From Amycolatopsis jejuensis (GTDB taxonomy: Bacteria; Actinomycetota; Actinomycetes; Mycobacteriales; Pseudonocardiaceae), in contig NZ_JNYZ01000011.1 of NCBI RefSeq assembly GCF_000717335.1, positions 372,001-436,000 of the forward strand: a stretch of DNA of 64,000 nt. Reading direction: 5' to 3'. The notes under the pieces are model-generated. The model made no database searches and was not told the DNA's origin. It saw nothing but the letters and a program-made list of their open reading frames with translations. The stretch's first letter is position 1. Each line of letters begins with the position of its first letter. Below, piece after piece: positions 42,517 to 50,279 of the stretch. The translations under genes and the position numbers were made by a program.

Positions 42517-42731
42517 CCCTCGCCGAACTGCGCGCCCTCCTGGCCGGGCATCTGCCCGTCCCGATCGGCGAGGTAGCCGACGACACCAACCTCATCGAAG
42601 CAGGCATGGAATCACTCGTACTCATGAGATTCCTCAACGAACTGGCCGAACTCGGGGTGCTCGCCCGCTACGGCGAGCTGGTCGCTTCCCCCACCCTGGC
42701 CGGATGGCACGAGCTGCTCTCGGGGCGCTGA
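42513..42731 (+). CDS. Aryl carrier protein 2
   Basis: 72 residues, GTG start overlapping the aryl-AMP ligase stop. Ser34 in IEAGMESLVLMRF is the phosphopantetheine site; DSL is replaced by ESL. The tail ASPTLAGWHELL is typical of aryl carriers. Coupling to the ligase makes it the primary acceptor of the activated aryl acid. It is the last gene clearly belonging to the biosynthetic operon. Confidence 0.88.
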   Translation: MTLAELRALLAGHLPVPIGEVADDTNLIEAGMESLVLMRFLNELAELGVLARYGELVASPTLAGWHELLSGR

Positions 42732-42774
42732 TATTCGCGTGCAGGCGGGGACGCGGCTCCCTAGGGTTGCGCGC

Positions 42775-43416
42775 ATGTCGTCCTATCCCCCGCTGAACGT
42801 GGCGGTACACACCCCGCGGCTGTCGTTGCTGGGAGCGACCGACGAACTCCTGGAGCGGCTCGTCCCGGTGGTCCGCGAAGGGGTGGTCACCGAGGCGCCG
42901 TGGCCGTTCGACGATCCGATGTCGCTGTACGAGGACAATCCGCAGCGGGAATGGCGCTGGCTGCGTGGCGTGTGGGCGGGCCGCGCGAAGGTGAGCGAAA
43001 CGTTTTGGCGGCTGTATTTCGTGGTGGTCGCCGACGGTTCGCCGGTCGGGATGCAGGACCTGATCGGGAACGAGTTCGCGGCCTTCGGCAAGGTCGACAG
43101 CTTCTCGTGGCTGGCGCCCGCCGCGCGCGGCCGGGGCCTCGGCAAGGAAATGCGGCAGGCGGTACTGCATCTGGCGTTCGAAGGACTCGGCGCGCGGCTG
43201 GCGGCGAGCGACGCTTTCGCCGACAACCACGCGTCGAACCACGTCTCCGAGTCGCTGGGTTACCGGCCCAACGGCGTCGATTGGGCAACCCACCGCGGGT
43301 CGCCCGCAGAACTTCGCCGATGGCTCCTCACCCGCGAGGACTGGACCACCCGCCGCCGCCGCGACATCACGCTGAGCGGGGTCGCGGAATGCCTGCCGGT
43401 GCTGGGGATCGGCTGA
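42775..43416 (+). CDS. GNAT-family N-acetyltransferase
   Basis: 213 residues. The acetyl-CoA loop is PAARGRGLGKEMRQAVLHLA (R/QxxGxG/A) and DNHASNHVSESLGYRPNG is the usual late motif of RimJ/RimL-like enzymes. It starts 44 bases after the second carrier gene in the same direction, so it might acetylate the product (an aromatic amine, or for self-protection), but the homologues are common stand-alone genes. It meets the convergent LysR gene with no spacer. Confidence 0.82.
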   Translation: MSSYPPLNVAVHTPRLSLLGATDELLERLVPVVREGVVTEAPWPFDDPMSLYEDNPQREWRWLRGVWAGRAKVSETFWRLYFVVVADGSPVGMQDLIGNEFAAFGKVDSFSWLAPAARGRGLGKEMRQAVLHLAFEGLGARLAASDAFADNHASNHVSESLGYRPNGVDWATHRGSPAELRRWLLTREDWTTRRRRDITLSGVAECLPVLGIG

Positions 43417-43417
43417 G

Positions 43418-44314
43418 TCACGTCACGGTGGGAAGGGCTTCCGTCGACAGCTCCAGCACCCGCTCCAGCGCCGGGTCGGCGTCCTCGTCGCGCCACAGCA
43501 GGTACACGTACATCGCCGGGAGCGGATCGGCCAGCTGCACCACGCGCATTCCGTCGAGGGTGAGCTGTTCGAGGGCCGAATCCGTGGTCAGGTGCAGCCC
43601 GACACCGGCCGCGACGAGCGCCACGCACGTCCACGTGTCCGGCGCCGTCTGCACGATCTCCGGCGAGAACCCGGCGGCATGACACGACGCGACGAACATC
43701 GCCCGTACCGCCGATCCGAACGCCTCGGGCAGCGTGACGAACGGGGCTTCCCGCAATTCCGCCAGTGACACCGACTCCGCGTTCGCCGCCGGATGGTCCG
43801 AGGGTGCGACAAGCACGACCCGCTCCCGTCCCACCGCCCGGCTGCGGACGCCCAGCGGCGGGTGTTCGAACCGGGCGATCGCCAGGTCCGTGGTGTGCTC
43901 CAGCAATTCCCGCACGGCAATCGGGCCGTACCGGCCGGGCCGCACCGCGAGCTCGATCCGCCGGTGCCGCTCGCGCACCGCCCGCGCGAGCCGCGCCACC
44001 ATCGTCTGCGACGACGGGCCCGCGAAACTCAGCCGCACGCGTCCGCTGTCGCCCCGCTGCGCCGCCTCGACCTCGGCGCGCGCCCGCGCGGCCATCCGCA
44101 GCATCGCGGTGGCCGGTTCCAGCAACGCCTGCCCGGCCGGGGTCAGCTCGACCCGCCTCGTGGTGCGCTCGAACAGCGGCGCCCCGAGGTCGGTCTCCAA
44201 CGCGCGCACGGTGCGGCTCAGGTACGGCTGCGCCAGATGTAACCGCTCGGCCGCGCGGCCGAAGTGCAGCTCGTCGGCGACCGCGCAGAACACTTCCAGC
44301 TGGCCAAGATCCAC
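43418..44314 (-). CDS. LysR-family regulator
   Basis: 298 residues. The winged helix lies at the N-terminus (DLGQLEVFCAVADELHFGRA, QPYLSRTVRALETDLGAPLF) and an effector domain follows. It is divergent from an acyl-CoA dehydrogenase/SDR/thiolase operon and probably controls it. The GTG start lies only six bases from a TATAAT hexamer, suggesting a leaderless transcript. Confidence 0.92.
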   Translation of the reverse strand: MDLGQLEVFCAVADELHFGRAAERLHLAQPYLSRTVRALETDLGAPLFERTTRRVELTPAGQALLEPATAMLRMAARARAEVEAAQRGDSGRVRLSFAGPSSQTMVARLARAVRERHRRIELAVRPGRYGPIAVRELLEHTTDLAIARFEHPPLGVRSRAVGRERVVLVAPSDHPAANAESVSLAELREAPFVTLPEAFGSAVRAMFVASCHAAGFSPEIVQTAPDTWTCVALVAAGVGLHLTTDSALEQLTLDGMRVVQLADPLPAMYVYLLWRDEDADPALERVLELSTEALPTVT

Positions 44315-44320
44315 CCGCGG

Positions 44321-44326
44321 ATTATA
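44321..44326 (-). promoter_or_regulatory. Consensus -10 box for a probably leaderless LysR gene
   Basis: TATAAT on the minus strand, six bases upstream of the GTG at 44314, so transcription would begin at or within a base or two of the start codon. No good -35 at 17 bases. The surrounding 44321-44382 is unusually AT-rich for this window and probably holds the LysR operator for both divergent genes. Confidence 0.6.
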
Positions 44327-44398
44327 TCAACAGGTGCAACAATCGGGGAGCATTTGGTATTGGACAGGAATGAGAGCCGCACGGCAGGATCGGACCTC

Positions 44399-45547
44399 AT
44401 GAGCAGCCAGGTCAGCACCGAGGATTTCGCCGACATCCTCGCCCAGGTCCACCGGTTCATCCGGGACGCCGTGGTGCCGCGGGAAAACGAAATCATGGCG
44501 GCGGACCGGATCCCCGACGATCTGCGCACCGCGGCCGCGGACATGGGCTTGTTCGGCTACGCCATCCCGCAGGAGTGGGGCGGCCTCGGCCTCGACCTGA
44601 CCCAGGACGTCGAGCTCGCGATGGAGTTCGGCTACACCTCGCTCGCGCTGCGGTCGATGTTCGGCACCAACAACGGCATCGCCGGACAGGTACTGGTCGG
44701 CTTCGGCACCGACGAGCAGAAGAAGCAGTGGCTTGAACGCATCGCCGCCGGGTCCGTGGTCGCTTCCTTCGCGCTCACCGAGCCCGGCGCCGGGTCCAAC
44801 CCCGCCGGGCTGCGCACGTCGGCCACCCGGGACGGCTCCGACTGGGTCATCGACGGGCAGAAACGATTCATCACCAACGCACCCCTGGCGGACCTGTTCA
44901 TCACCTTCGCCCGCACCGATGCCGGAATCGCCGTCTTCCTGGTACCTGCCGACACGCCGGGCGTGTCCGTCGGGCCGAAGGACGCGAAAATGGGTCAGGA
45001 AGGCGCGTGGACCGCCGACGTGATCTTCGACCGCGTCCGCGTTCCGTCCGGCGCGCTGGTCGGCGGGTCCGAAGAAGTCGGCTACCGCGCCGCGATGACC
45101 TCACTGGCCCGCGGCCGGGTGCACATCGCCGCGCTCGCGGTCGGGACCGCGCAGCGGGCGCTGGACGAGTCCGTCGCGTACGCCGCCGCCAACACCCAGG
45201 GCGGCGTCCCGATCGGCGAACACCAGCTGGTGCAAGCAATGCTGGCCGACCAGTACACCGGTGTCGCTGCGGGCCGCGCGCTCGTTCGCGAGGCCGCAGC
45301 CGCCTACGTGAGCGGCGCCGATCGCCGGGTCACCCCGTCGGCGGCGAAGCTGTTCTGCACCGAAATGGCCGGGCGGGTGGCCGACCTGGCGGTGCAGGTC
45401 CACGGCGGCACCGGCTACATGCGCGAGGTCCCGGTGGAACGGATCTACCGCGAGGTCCGGCTGCTGCGGCTGTACGAGGGCACCAGCGAAATCCAGCGGC
45501 TCATCATCGGCGGGTCGCTCTACCGCGCCGAGCGCAAGAAATCCTGA
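44399..45547 (+). CDS. Acyl-CoA dehydrogenase
   Basis: 382-residue flavoprotein that would introduce the first double bond in an acyl-Co[18 protein letters not shown] (FAD/substrate motif) and [11 protein letters not shown] are classic, [20 protein letters not shown] follows, and the catalytic Glu is in [10 protein letters not shown] near residue 364. The ATG at 44399 begins the conserved region. First gene of an operon with an SDR and a thiolase. No enoyl-CoA hydratase gene is in this operon, so that step must come from elsewhere. Confidence 0.93.
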   Translation: MSSQVSTEDFADILAQVHRFIRDAVVPRENEIMAADRIPDDLRTAAADMGLFGYAIPQEWGGLGLDLTQDVELAMEFGYTSLALRSMFGTNNGIAGQVLVGFGTDEQKKQWLERIAAGSVVASFALTEPGAGSNPAGLRTSATRDGSDWVIDGQKRFITNAPLADLFITFARTDAGIAVFLVPADTPGVSVGPKDAKMGQEGAWTADVIFDRVRVPSGALVGGSEEVGYRAAMTSLARGRVHIAALAVGTAQRALDESVAYAAANTQGGVPIGEHQLVQAMLADQYTGVAAGRALVREAAAAYVSGADRRVTPSAAKLFCTEMAGRVADLAVQVHGGTGYMREVPVERIYREVRLLRLYEGTSEIQRLIIGGSLYRAERKKS

Positions 45548-45557
45548 AAGGACCCCC

Positions 45558-46298
45558 ATGGCATTGCTGAAGAGCCGGACCGCAGTGGTCACCGGCGGCG
45601 CCCAGGGCATCGGCTACGCCATCGCCGAACGCTTCGTGGCCGAGGGCGCCCGCGTGGTACTGGGCGATCTCGATCTCGCTGCGACCGAAGCCGCAGTGGA
45701 GCGGCTCGGCGGTCCGGAGGTGGCGGCCGCCGTGCGCTGCAACGTGACCGAAGCGTCCGATGTGGACACTCTGCTCTCCCGCGCGGTCGACGATTTCGGT
45801 TCGCTGGACGTGGTCGTGAACAACGCGGGCATCACCCGCGACGCCACCATGCGGACGATGACCGAGGACGAGTTCGACCAGGTCGTGTCCGTGCATCTCA
45901 AGGGCACCTGGAACGGCACCCGGAAAGCAGCGGCGATCATGCGGGAACAGAAATCCGGCGCGATCGTGAACATTTCCTCGCTGTCCGGCAAGGTCGGAAT
46001 GGTCGGGCAGACCAACTATTCCGCGGCCAAAGCCGGAATCGTCGGGTTGACCAAAGCCGCGGCGAAGGAAATGGCCCACCACGGCGTCCGGGTCAACGCC
46101 GTCCAGCCCGGGCTCATCCGCTCCGCAATGACCGAGGCGATGCCGGAGAAAGCGTGGGAACAGAAAATGAGCGAAATCCCGATGCGCCGCGCCGGTGAGG
46201 TCGCCGAGGTCGCGAACGTCGTGTTGTTCCTCGCCTCCGACCTGTCGTCCTACATGACCGGCACCGTCCTCGAGGTCACCGGCGGGCGGTTCATGTGA
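45558..46298 (+). CDS. Short-chain dehydrogenase (FabG/PhaB-like)
   Basis: 246 residues: VTGGAQGIG cofactor loop, [11 protein letters not shown], catalytic Ser in NISSLSGK and Tyr/Lys in YSAAKAG. The pattern NNAGITRD is typical of 3-oxoacyl reductases that use CoA or ACP thioesters. GAAAGGA precedes the ATG. The thiolase start overlaps its stop. It would interconvert 3-hydroxyacyl- and 3-ketoacyl-CoA. Confidence 0.92.
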   Translation: MALLKSRTAVVTGGAQGIGYAIAERFVAEGARVVLGDLDLAATEAAVERLGGPEVAAAVRCNVTEASDVDTLLSRAVDDFGSLDVVVNNAGITRDATMRTMTEDEFDQVVSVHLKGTWNGTRKAAAIMREQKSGAIVNISSLSGKVGMVGQTNYSAAKAGIVGLTKAAAKEMAHHGVRVNAVQPGLIRSAMTEAMPEKAWEQKMSEIPMRRAGEVAEVANVVLFLASDLSSYMTGTVLEVTGGRFM

Positions 46299-47509
46299 AC
46301 AAGCGCGACGTCGTCATCTGCGAGCCCGTCCGCACCCCGATCGGCCGTTACGGCGGCAGCCTGCAGCCACTCAGCGCCGCGGAACTGGGCGAAGTTGCGC
46401 TGCGCGGCCTGCTCGAACGCACCGGCCTGGACCCGGCCGCGGTCGAAGACGTCATCCTCGGCCACTGCTACCCCACCGCCGAAGCCCCCGCCATCGGCCG
46501 CGTCGTCGCCCTCAACGCCGGGCTCCCGATCACCGTCCCCGGCATGCAGGTCGACCGGCGCTGCGGATCGGGCCTGCAATCCGTTCTGCAGGCGGCGATG
46601 CAGGTCGGCTCCGGGGTGAATGACCTGGTGATTGCCGGTGGCACGGAAAGCATGAGCAATGTCGCTTTTTATTCCGCGGAAATGCGCTGGGGGGTCAAAG
46701 GAAACGGCGTCACCCTGCACGACAGTCTCGCCCGCGGACGCGTGACCGCGGGCGGCCGCGATTATCCGGTACCCGGCGGAATGCTGGAAACTGCCGAAAA
46801 TCTGCGTCGCGAGTACTCCATTTCCCGTGCGGAACAAGATGAACTCGCCGTTACCTCGCACCAGCGCGCAGTCGCCGCGCAACCGATCTTCGCCGAGGAA
46901 ATCATTCCCGTTGCGGTGAAAACCCGCCGCGGGGAAACCGTCGTCGACACCGACGAGCACCCCCGCGCCGACGCTTCCCTGGAAACACTGGCAAAACTGC
47001 GACCGGTACTGTCCAAACAGGACCCCGAAGCGACCGTCACCGCCGGGAACGCCAGCGGCCAGAACGACGCCGCCGCAATGTGCATCGTCACCCACCCCGA
47101 CCACGCCGCCCGCCTCGGCCTCCGCCCGTTGGTGCGGCTCGTGTCGTGGGCCGTCGCCGGGGTCCCGCCCCGGACGATGGGCATCGGCCCGGTCCCCGCC
47201 ACCCGCGCCGCCCTCGACCGCGCCGGGCTCGGGCTGGCCGACCTCGACCTGATCGAGCTGAACGAGGCCTTCGCCGCCCAAGCCCTCGCCTGCACCCGCG
47301 AATGGGGTTTCGGCGCGAAGGACTTCGAACGCGTCAACGTTCACGGGTCCGGCATCTCGCTCGGGCACCCCGTCGGCGCCACCGGCACCCGGATCCTCGC
47401 CACGCTGGCCAGGGAGATGGTCCGCCGCGAGGCCCGCTACGGCCTCGAAACCATGTGCATCGGCGGCGGACAGGGGCTCGCCGCAATTTTCGAACGCTGG
47501 GCCGGATGA
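46295..47509 (+). CDS. Acetyl-CoA C-acyltransferase (thiolase)
   Basis: 404 residues. The nucleophilic Cys is in [16 protein letters not shown] near residue 90, His in [14 protein letters not shown] and the second Cys in [11 protein letters not shown], so a full degradative/biosynthetic thiolase active site is present. The GTG start overlaps the SDR stop. It ends the acyl-CoA dehydrogenase operon, which could shorten a fatty or side-chain acyl-CoA. Confidence 0.93.
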   Translation: MNKRDVVICEPVRTPIGRYGGSLQPLSAAELGEVALRGLLERTGLDPAAVEDVILGHCYPTAEAPAIGRVVALNAGLPITVPGMQVDRRCGSGLQSVLQAAMQVGSGVNDLVIAGGTESMSNVAFYSAEMRWGVKGNGVTLHDSLARGRVTAGGRDYPVPGGMLETAENLRREYSISRAEQDELAVTSHQRAVAAQPIFAEEIIPVAVKTRRGETVVDTDEHPRADASLETLAKLRPVLSKQDPEATVTAGNASGQNDAAAMCIVTHPDHAARLGLRPLVRLVSWAVAGVPPRTMGIGPVPATRAALDRAGLGLADLDLIELNEAFAAQALACTREWGFGAKDFERVNVHGSGISLGHPVGATGTRILATLAREMVRREARYGLETMCIGGGQGLAAIFERWAG

Positions 47510-47581
47510 GGGCTGTTTTCCACGCAGAGTGACTGTCACGGAGCGCTACCGTTCGGGGAAACCCCAGTTCATCGCTGTCCA

Positions 47582-47597
47582 ACCCGCACCGGCGGGT
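47582..47597 (+). terminator. Weak hairpin after the thiolase operon
   Basis: Inverted repeat ACCCGC (47582-47587) and GCGGGT (47592-47597) with a four-base loop, 72 bases after the thiolase stop. Short arms and no U-tract make this tentative. Confidence 0.35.
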
Positions 47598-47722
47598 GGT
47601 TAAACTCCCCCAACAGGGTGAACTGATGATTTTCTGTGTAGCGTTCCGTGTCAACTGGCGAAGTACGGGTCGAGTGCGGTTTGCCCGGCCGCACGATGGC
47701 TCCCGACGAAGGACCTTCGCCC

Positions 47723-48820
47723 ATGTCTGCACCCACGCTCGCCCAGCCGCGGGCCGGACGGCACCGTTCCGGCGGTCCGCGGGTCGTGGCCGTGATCCCC
47801 GCGCACGACGAAGAAGCGCAGATCGCGCAGACCATCGCCGCATTGCGCGCGCAGGACCGTAAGGTCGACGAGGTCTTCGTCGTCACCGACAACTGCACCG
47901 ACGACACCGCCGCGATCGCCATGGCCGCGGGCGCACGGGTACGCGCCTCCGTGGGCAACACCCATCGGAAAGCCGGTGCACTCAACCAGCTGCTGGCCTG
48001 GCTGCTACCCCAGCTCGACGAGGACGACGTGGTCCTCGTGCAAGACGCGGATTCCACTTTGGACCCGCAGTTCGTCACCGTCGGGCTACGCCACCTGGAC
48101 CGCGGCTACGGCGGCGTCGGCGGCGTCTTCCGAGGCAGCGCAGGCGGCGGCTTCGTAGGACACCTGCAGCGCAACGAGTACGCCCGCTACGCCCGAGACG
48201 TCCACCGCCTGCGCGGGAAATGCCTGGTACTGACGGGAACCGCGGCAATGTTCCGCGCCGGCACGCTGCACGAGGTAGCGGCCGCCCGCCTGGCCGGAAA
48301 ACTCCCCACCGGCGACGGCTCCGGCGGAATCTACGACACGACTGTGCTGACCGAGGACAACGAACTCACCTTCGCCCTGCTGCACCTGGGCCACCGCGTG
48401 ATCTCGCCCAGTGACTGCACGCTGGAAACCGAAGTCATGACCACCTGGCGAGCCCTGTGGGCGCAACGGCTGCGGTGGAAGCGCGGCGCCGTGGAGAACT
48501 GCGTCCAATATGGACTGACGCACATCACGTGGCGCTACTGGGGACGGCAGCTATTGACCATGGCCGGCGTACTGGTGACCGGCTTGTACCTGGCAGCCAT
48601 CGCACTGAGCCTCACCCACGGCGGCCTGCAGGTGAACCCGGCATGGCTGGCCATCTCGTCGATTTTCGTGGTCGAGCGAGTAGTAACGGTCCGCTACCGA
48701 GGCTGGCGGCAGATGCTCCTGGCCGCGTCGATGTACGAGCTGGTCCTGGACTATTTCCTGCAAGCCTGCCACGTCAAGGCGTACGCGGACGCGCTGCTGC
48801 GCACCCGCAAGAGCTGGTGA
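47723..48820 (+). CDS. GT2-family glycosyltransferase, membrane-bound
   Basis: 365 residues. The catalytic domain is of GT-A fold: VVAVIPAHDEEAQI, the Asp pairs VVTDNCTDD and VLVQDADSTLD, the base in VLTEDNELTF and QRLRWKRG (Q/RxxRW) typical of processive or cellulose-synthase-like GT2. About three hydrophobic segments follow (LLTMAGVLVTGLYLAAIALS onward). I chose ATG 47723, preceded by GAAGGA; GTG 47648 and ATG 47696 are longer options. Probably makes or extends a cell-surface glycan. The tiny sortase-motif protein follows 27 bases downstream. Confidence 0.88.
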   Translation: MSAPTLAQPRAGRHRSGGPRVVAVIPAHDEEAQIAQTIAALRAQDRKVDEVFVVTDNCTDDTAAIAMAAGARVRASVGNTHRKAGALNQLLAWLLPQLDEDDVVLVQDADSTLDPQFVTVGLRHLDRGYGGVGGVFRGSAGGGFVGHLQRNEYARYARDVHRLRGKCLVLTGTAAMFRAGTLHEVAAARLAGKLPTGDGSGGIYDTTVLTEDNELTFALLHLGHRVISPSDCTLETEVMTTWRALWAQRLRWKRGAVENCVQYGLTHITWRYWGRQLLTMAGVLVTGLYLAAIALSLTHGGLQVNPAWLAISSIFVVERVVTVRYRGWRQMLLAASMYELVLDYFLQACHVKAYADALLRTRKSW

Positions 48821-48847
48821 AACCCTCCCGAGAGAAAAGAGAAACCC

Positions 48848-49015
48848 ATGTATCAGAAGATCGGCGCCGCCTCCGCAGCCGGCGTGACCGGCGGCCTGGC
48901 CTTCACCGGAGTCAACGTGCTGTGGCTCCTGCTGGCAGGTTTCGCGCTGCTGGCCGCCGGCATCGCACTGGCCCGCATCGCCCCGACAATCCGCCGCCGG
49001 TCGACGGAGCTCTGA
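48848..49015 (+). CDS. 55-residue protein with LAFTG sortase-like motif and membrane tail
   Basis: Reads MYQKIGAASAAGVTGG, then LAFTG, a hydrophobic stretch (VLWLLLAGFALLAAGIALA) and a basic tail RIAPTIRRRSTEL. The order motif, membrane helix, positive tail is that of a cell-wall sorting signal, and LAxTG is the form used by class E sortases of actinomycetes. There is no separate signal peptide and almost no passenger. It follows the GT2 gene by 27 bases and is probably co-transcribed. It might be a sorted surface peptide or simply a one-helix partner of the glycosyltransferase. Confidence 0.72.
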   Translation: MYQKIGAASAAGVTGGLAFTGVNVLWLLLAGFALLAAGIALARIAPTIRRRSTEL

Positions 49016-49613
49016 GGTGCCTGCCCCGGCACTGGACGCACATCCGGTGCCGGGGTATCGGTTTCCCCGCTGGGCGTCCCCGGTCGGCTGCCTGCGCTGC
49101 CGGGTCCGGTCAGCGGGCCTGCCCCAGCCTCACGGCCTGCTCACCGGAGGTCCAGTCAGCTCCCGGTGCTGCCAGGTCCGGTCAGCGAGCTTCACCAGAC
49201 TCCCGGCTCACCCATCGGGGTTTCTGCTGCCCCGCTGCGTGGCGGCTCGGTCACCGGGCTTCCGGCTCACCCACCGGGCTCCCGGTTGACCTCCGGCCCT
49301 GCTGACCGGCCACCGAACCCCCGCCTGCCACCAGGTTGCTCACTCGCCGGGCTCCCCGGTTGAGTCCCTGCCTCCTCTGCCCCACCAGGCTCCTGGTCGG
49401 CTCACTCGCCGGGTCCCGGCTCACTCGCCGGGCTGCCAATCGGCTCCCTGCGCTGCCGTTTCGGTCAGCGAGCTTCCCCCGCATTTCACCGGACTTCCGG
49501 TCGACGCACTACGCCTCCAGCCCGATCAGCCGCAAGTAACCCGCCCACCGGGCTCCCGTCGGCGTCACCGACCCGCCGATTCCGCGGCAGGCCTGCCAAT
49601 CCCACCGGGCAAT
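49016..49613. other. Gene-free stretch of degenerate CCGGGCTCCCGG-type repeats
   Basis: 598 bases between the small sortase-motif gene and the convergent response regulator. It is filled with irregular variants of CTCACTCGCCGGG, CACCGGGCTCCCGG and CACCAGACTCCCGGCTCACC. Frames on both strands give low-complexity Ser/Pro/Arg/Gly peptides without ribosome sites. I see no gene, RNA or clear terminator. Confidence 0.7.
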
Positions 49614-50279
49614 TCACCGGCCGTCCGGCCTGACCAGCCCGCTCTCGTACGCGAACACCACCGCCTGCAGACGGTCCCGCAGGCCGAGCTTGTGCAGCAT
49701 CCGGCCGAGGTGCGTCTTGACCGTCGTGACCCCGATGAACATCCGCTCGGCGATTTCGTGGTTGTGCAGCCCGCGGGCGACCAGCACGAGCACTTCCCGT
49801 TCCCGGTCGGTCAGGCGCGCGAGCCGCGGGTCGGCCACCGGAACGACCTGCCTGCTGAGGTACTGCTCCATCATCCGCTCGACGACCACCGGCGCGAGCA
49901 CCCGGTCCCCCCGCAGCACCGCGCGCATCGCGACCAGCATCTCCTCCCCGCTGGCGTCCTTGAGCAGAAACCCGCCCGCACCGGCCTGCGTGGCCGCGAC
50001 CACGTACTCGTCGAGGTCGAAAGTGGTCAGGACAAGGACTTTGACGTCCGGATCCGCAGCGCAGATCCGCGCCGTCGCCTCGACGCCGTCGAGTCCCGGC
50101 ATGCGGATGTCCATGAGGACGAGGTCCGGACGCAGCGCCGCCGCCTGCGCGATGGCGTCCTTGCCGTCCGAGGCTTCCCCGGCGACGGTGAGGTCGTCGG
50201 CGCTGTCCACGACCATCCGGAGGCCGCCCCGCATGAGAACCTGGTCGTCACAGATGAGGACCCGGCTGGGCGCAGTCAT
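49614..50279 (-). CDS. NarL/FixJ-type response regulator
   Basis: 221 residues. The receiver domain has acidic CDD near residue 11, phosphoacceptor Asp57 in LVLMDIRMPG, Thr in LVLTTFDLDEY and Lys in GFLLKDAS. A LuxR-type helix-turn-helix follows (LTDREREVLVLVARGLHNHE, GVTTVKTHLGRMLHKLGLRD). The ATG overlaps the histidine kinase stop, so the pair is one two-component system. Confidence 0.95.
   Translation of the reverse strand: MTAPSRVLICDDQVLMRGGLRMVVDSADDLTVAGEASDGKDAIAQAAALRPDLVLMDIRMPGLDGVEATARICAADPDVKVLVLTTFDLDEYVVAATQAGAGGFLLKDASGEEMLVAMRAVLRGDRVLAPVVVERMMEQYLSRQVVPVADPRLARLTDREREVLVLVARGLHNHEIAERMFIGVTTVKTHLGRMLHKLGLRDRLQAVVFAYESGLVRPDGR

Noticed and set aside
43418..47509. LysR, acyl-CoA dehydrogenase, SDR and thiolase as part of the NRPS cluster
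   Set aside because: They form a self-contained divergent catabolic unit with its own regulator and no carrier-protein link.
49016..49613. CRISPR or tandem coding repeat
   Set aside because: Repeats are irregular in length and spacing; no frame is maintained.
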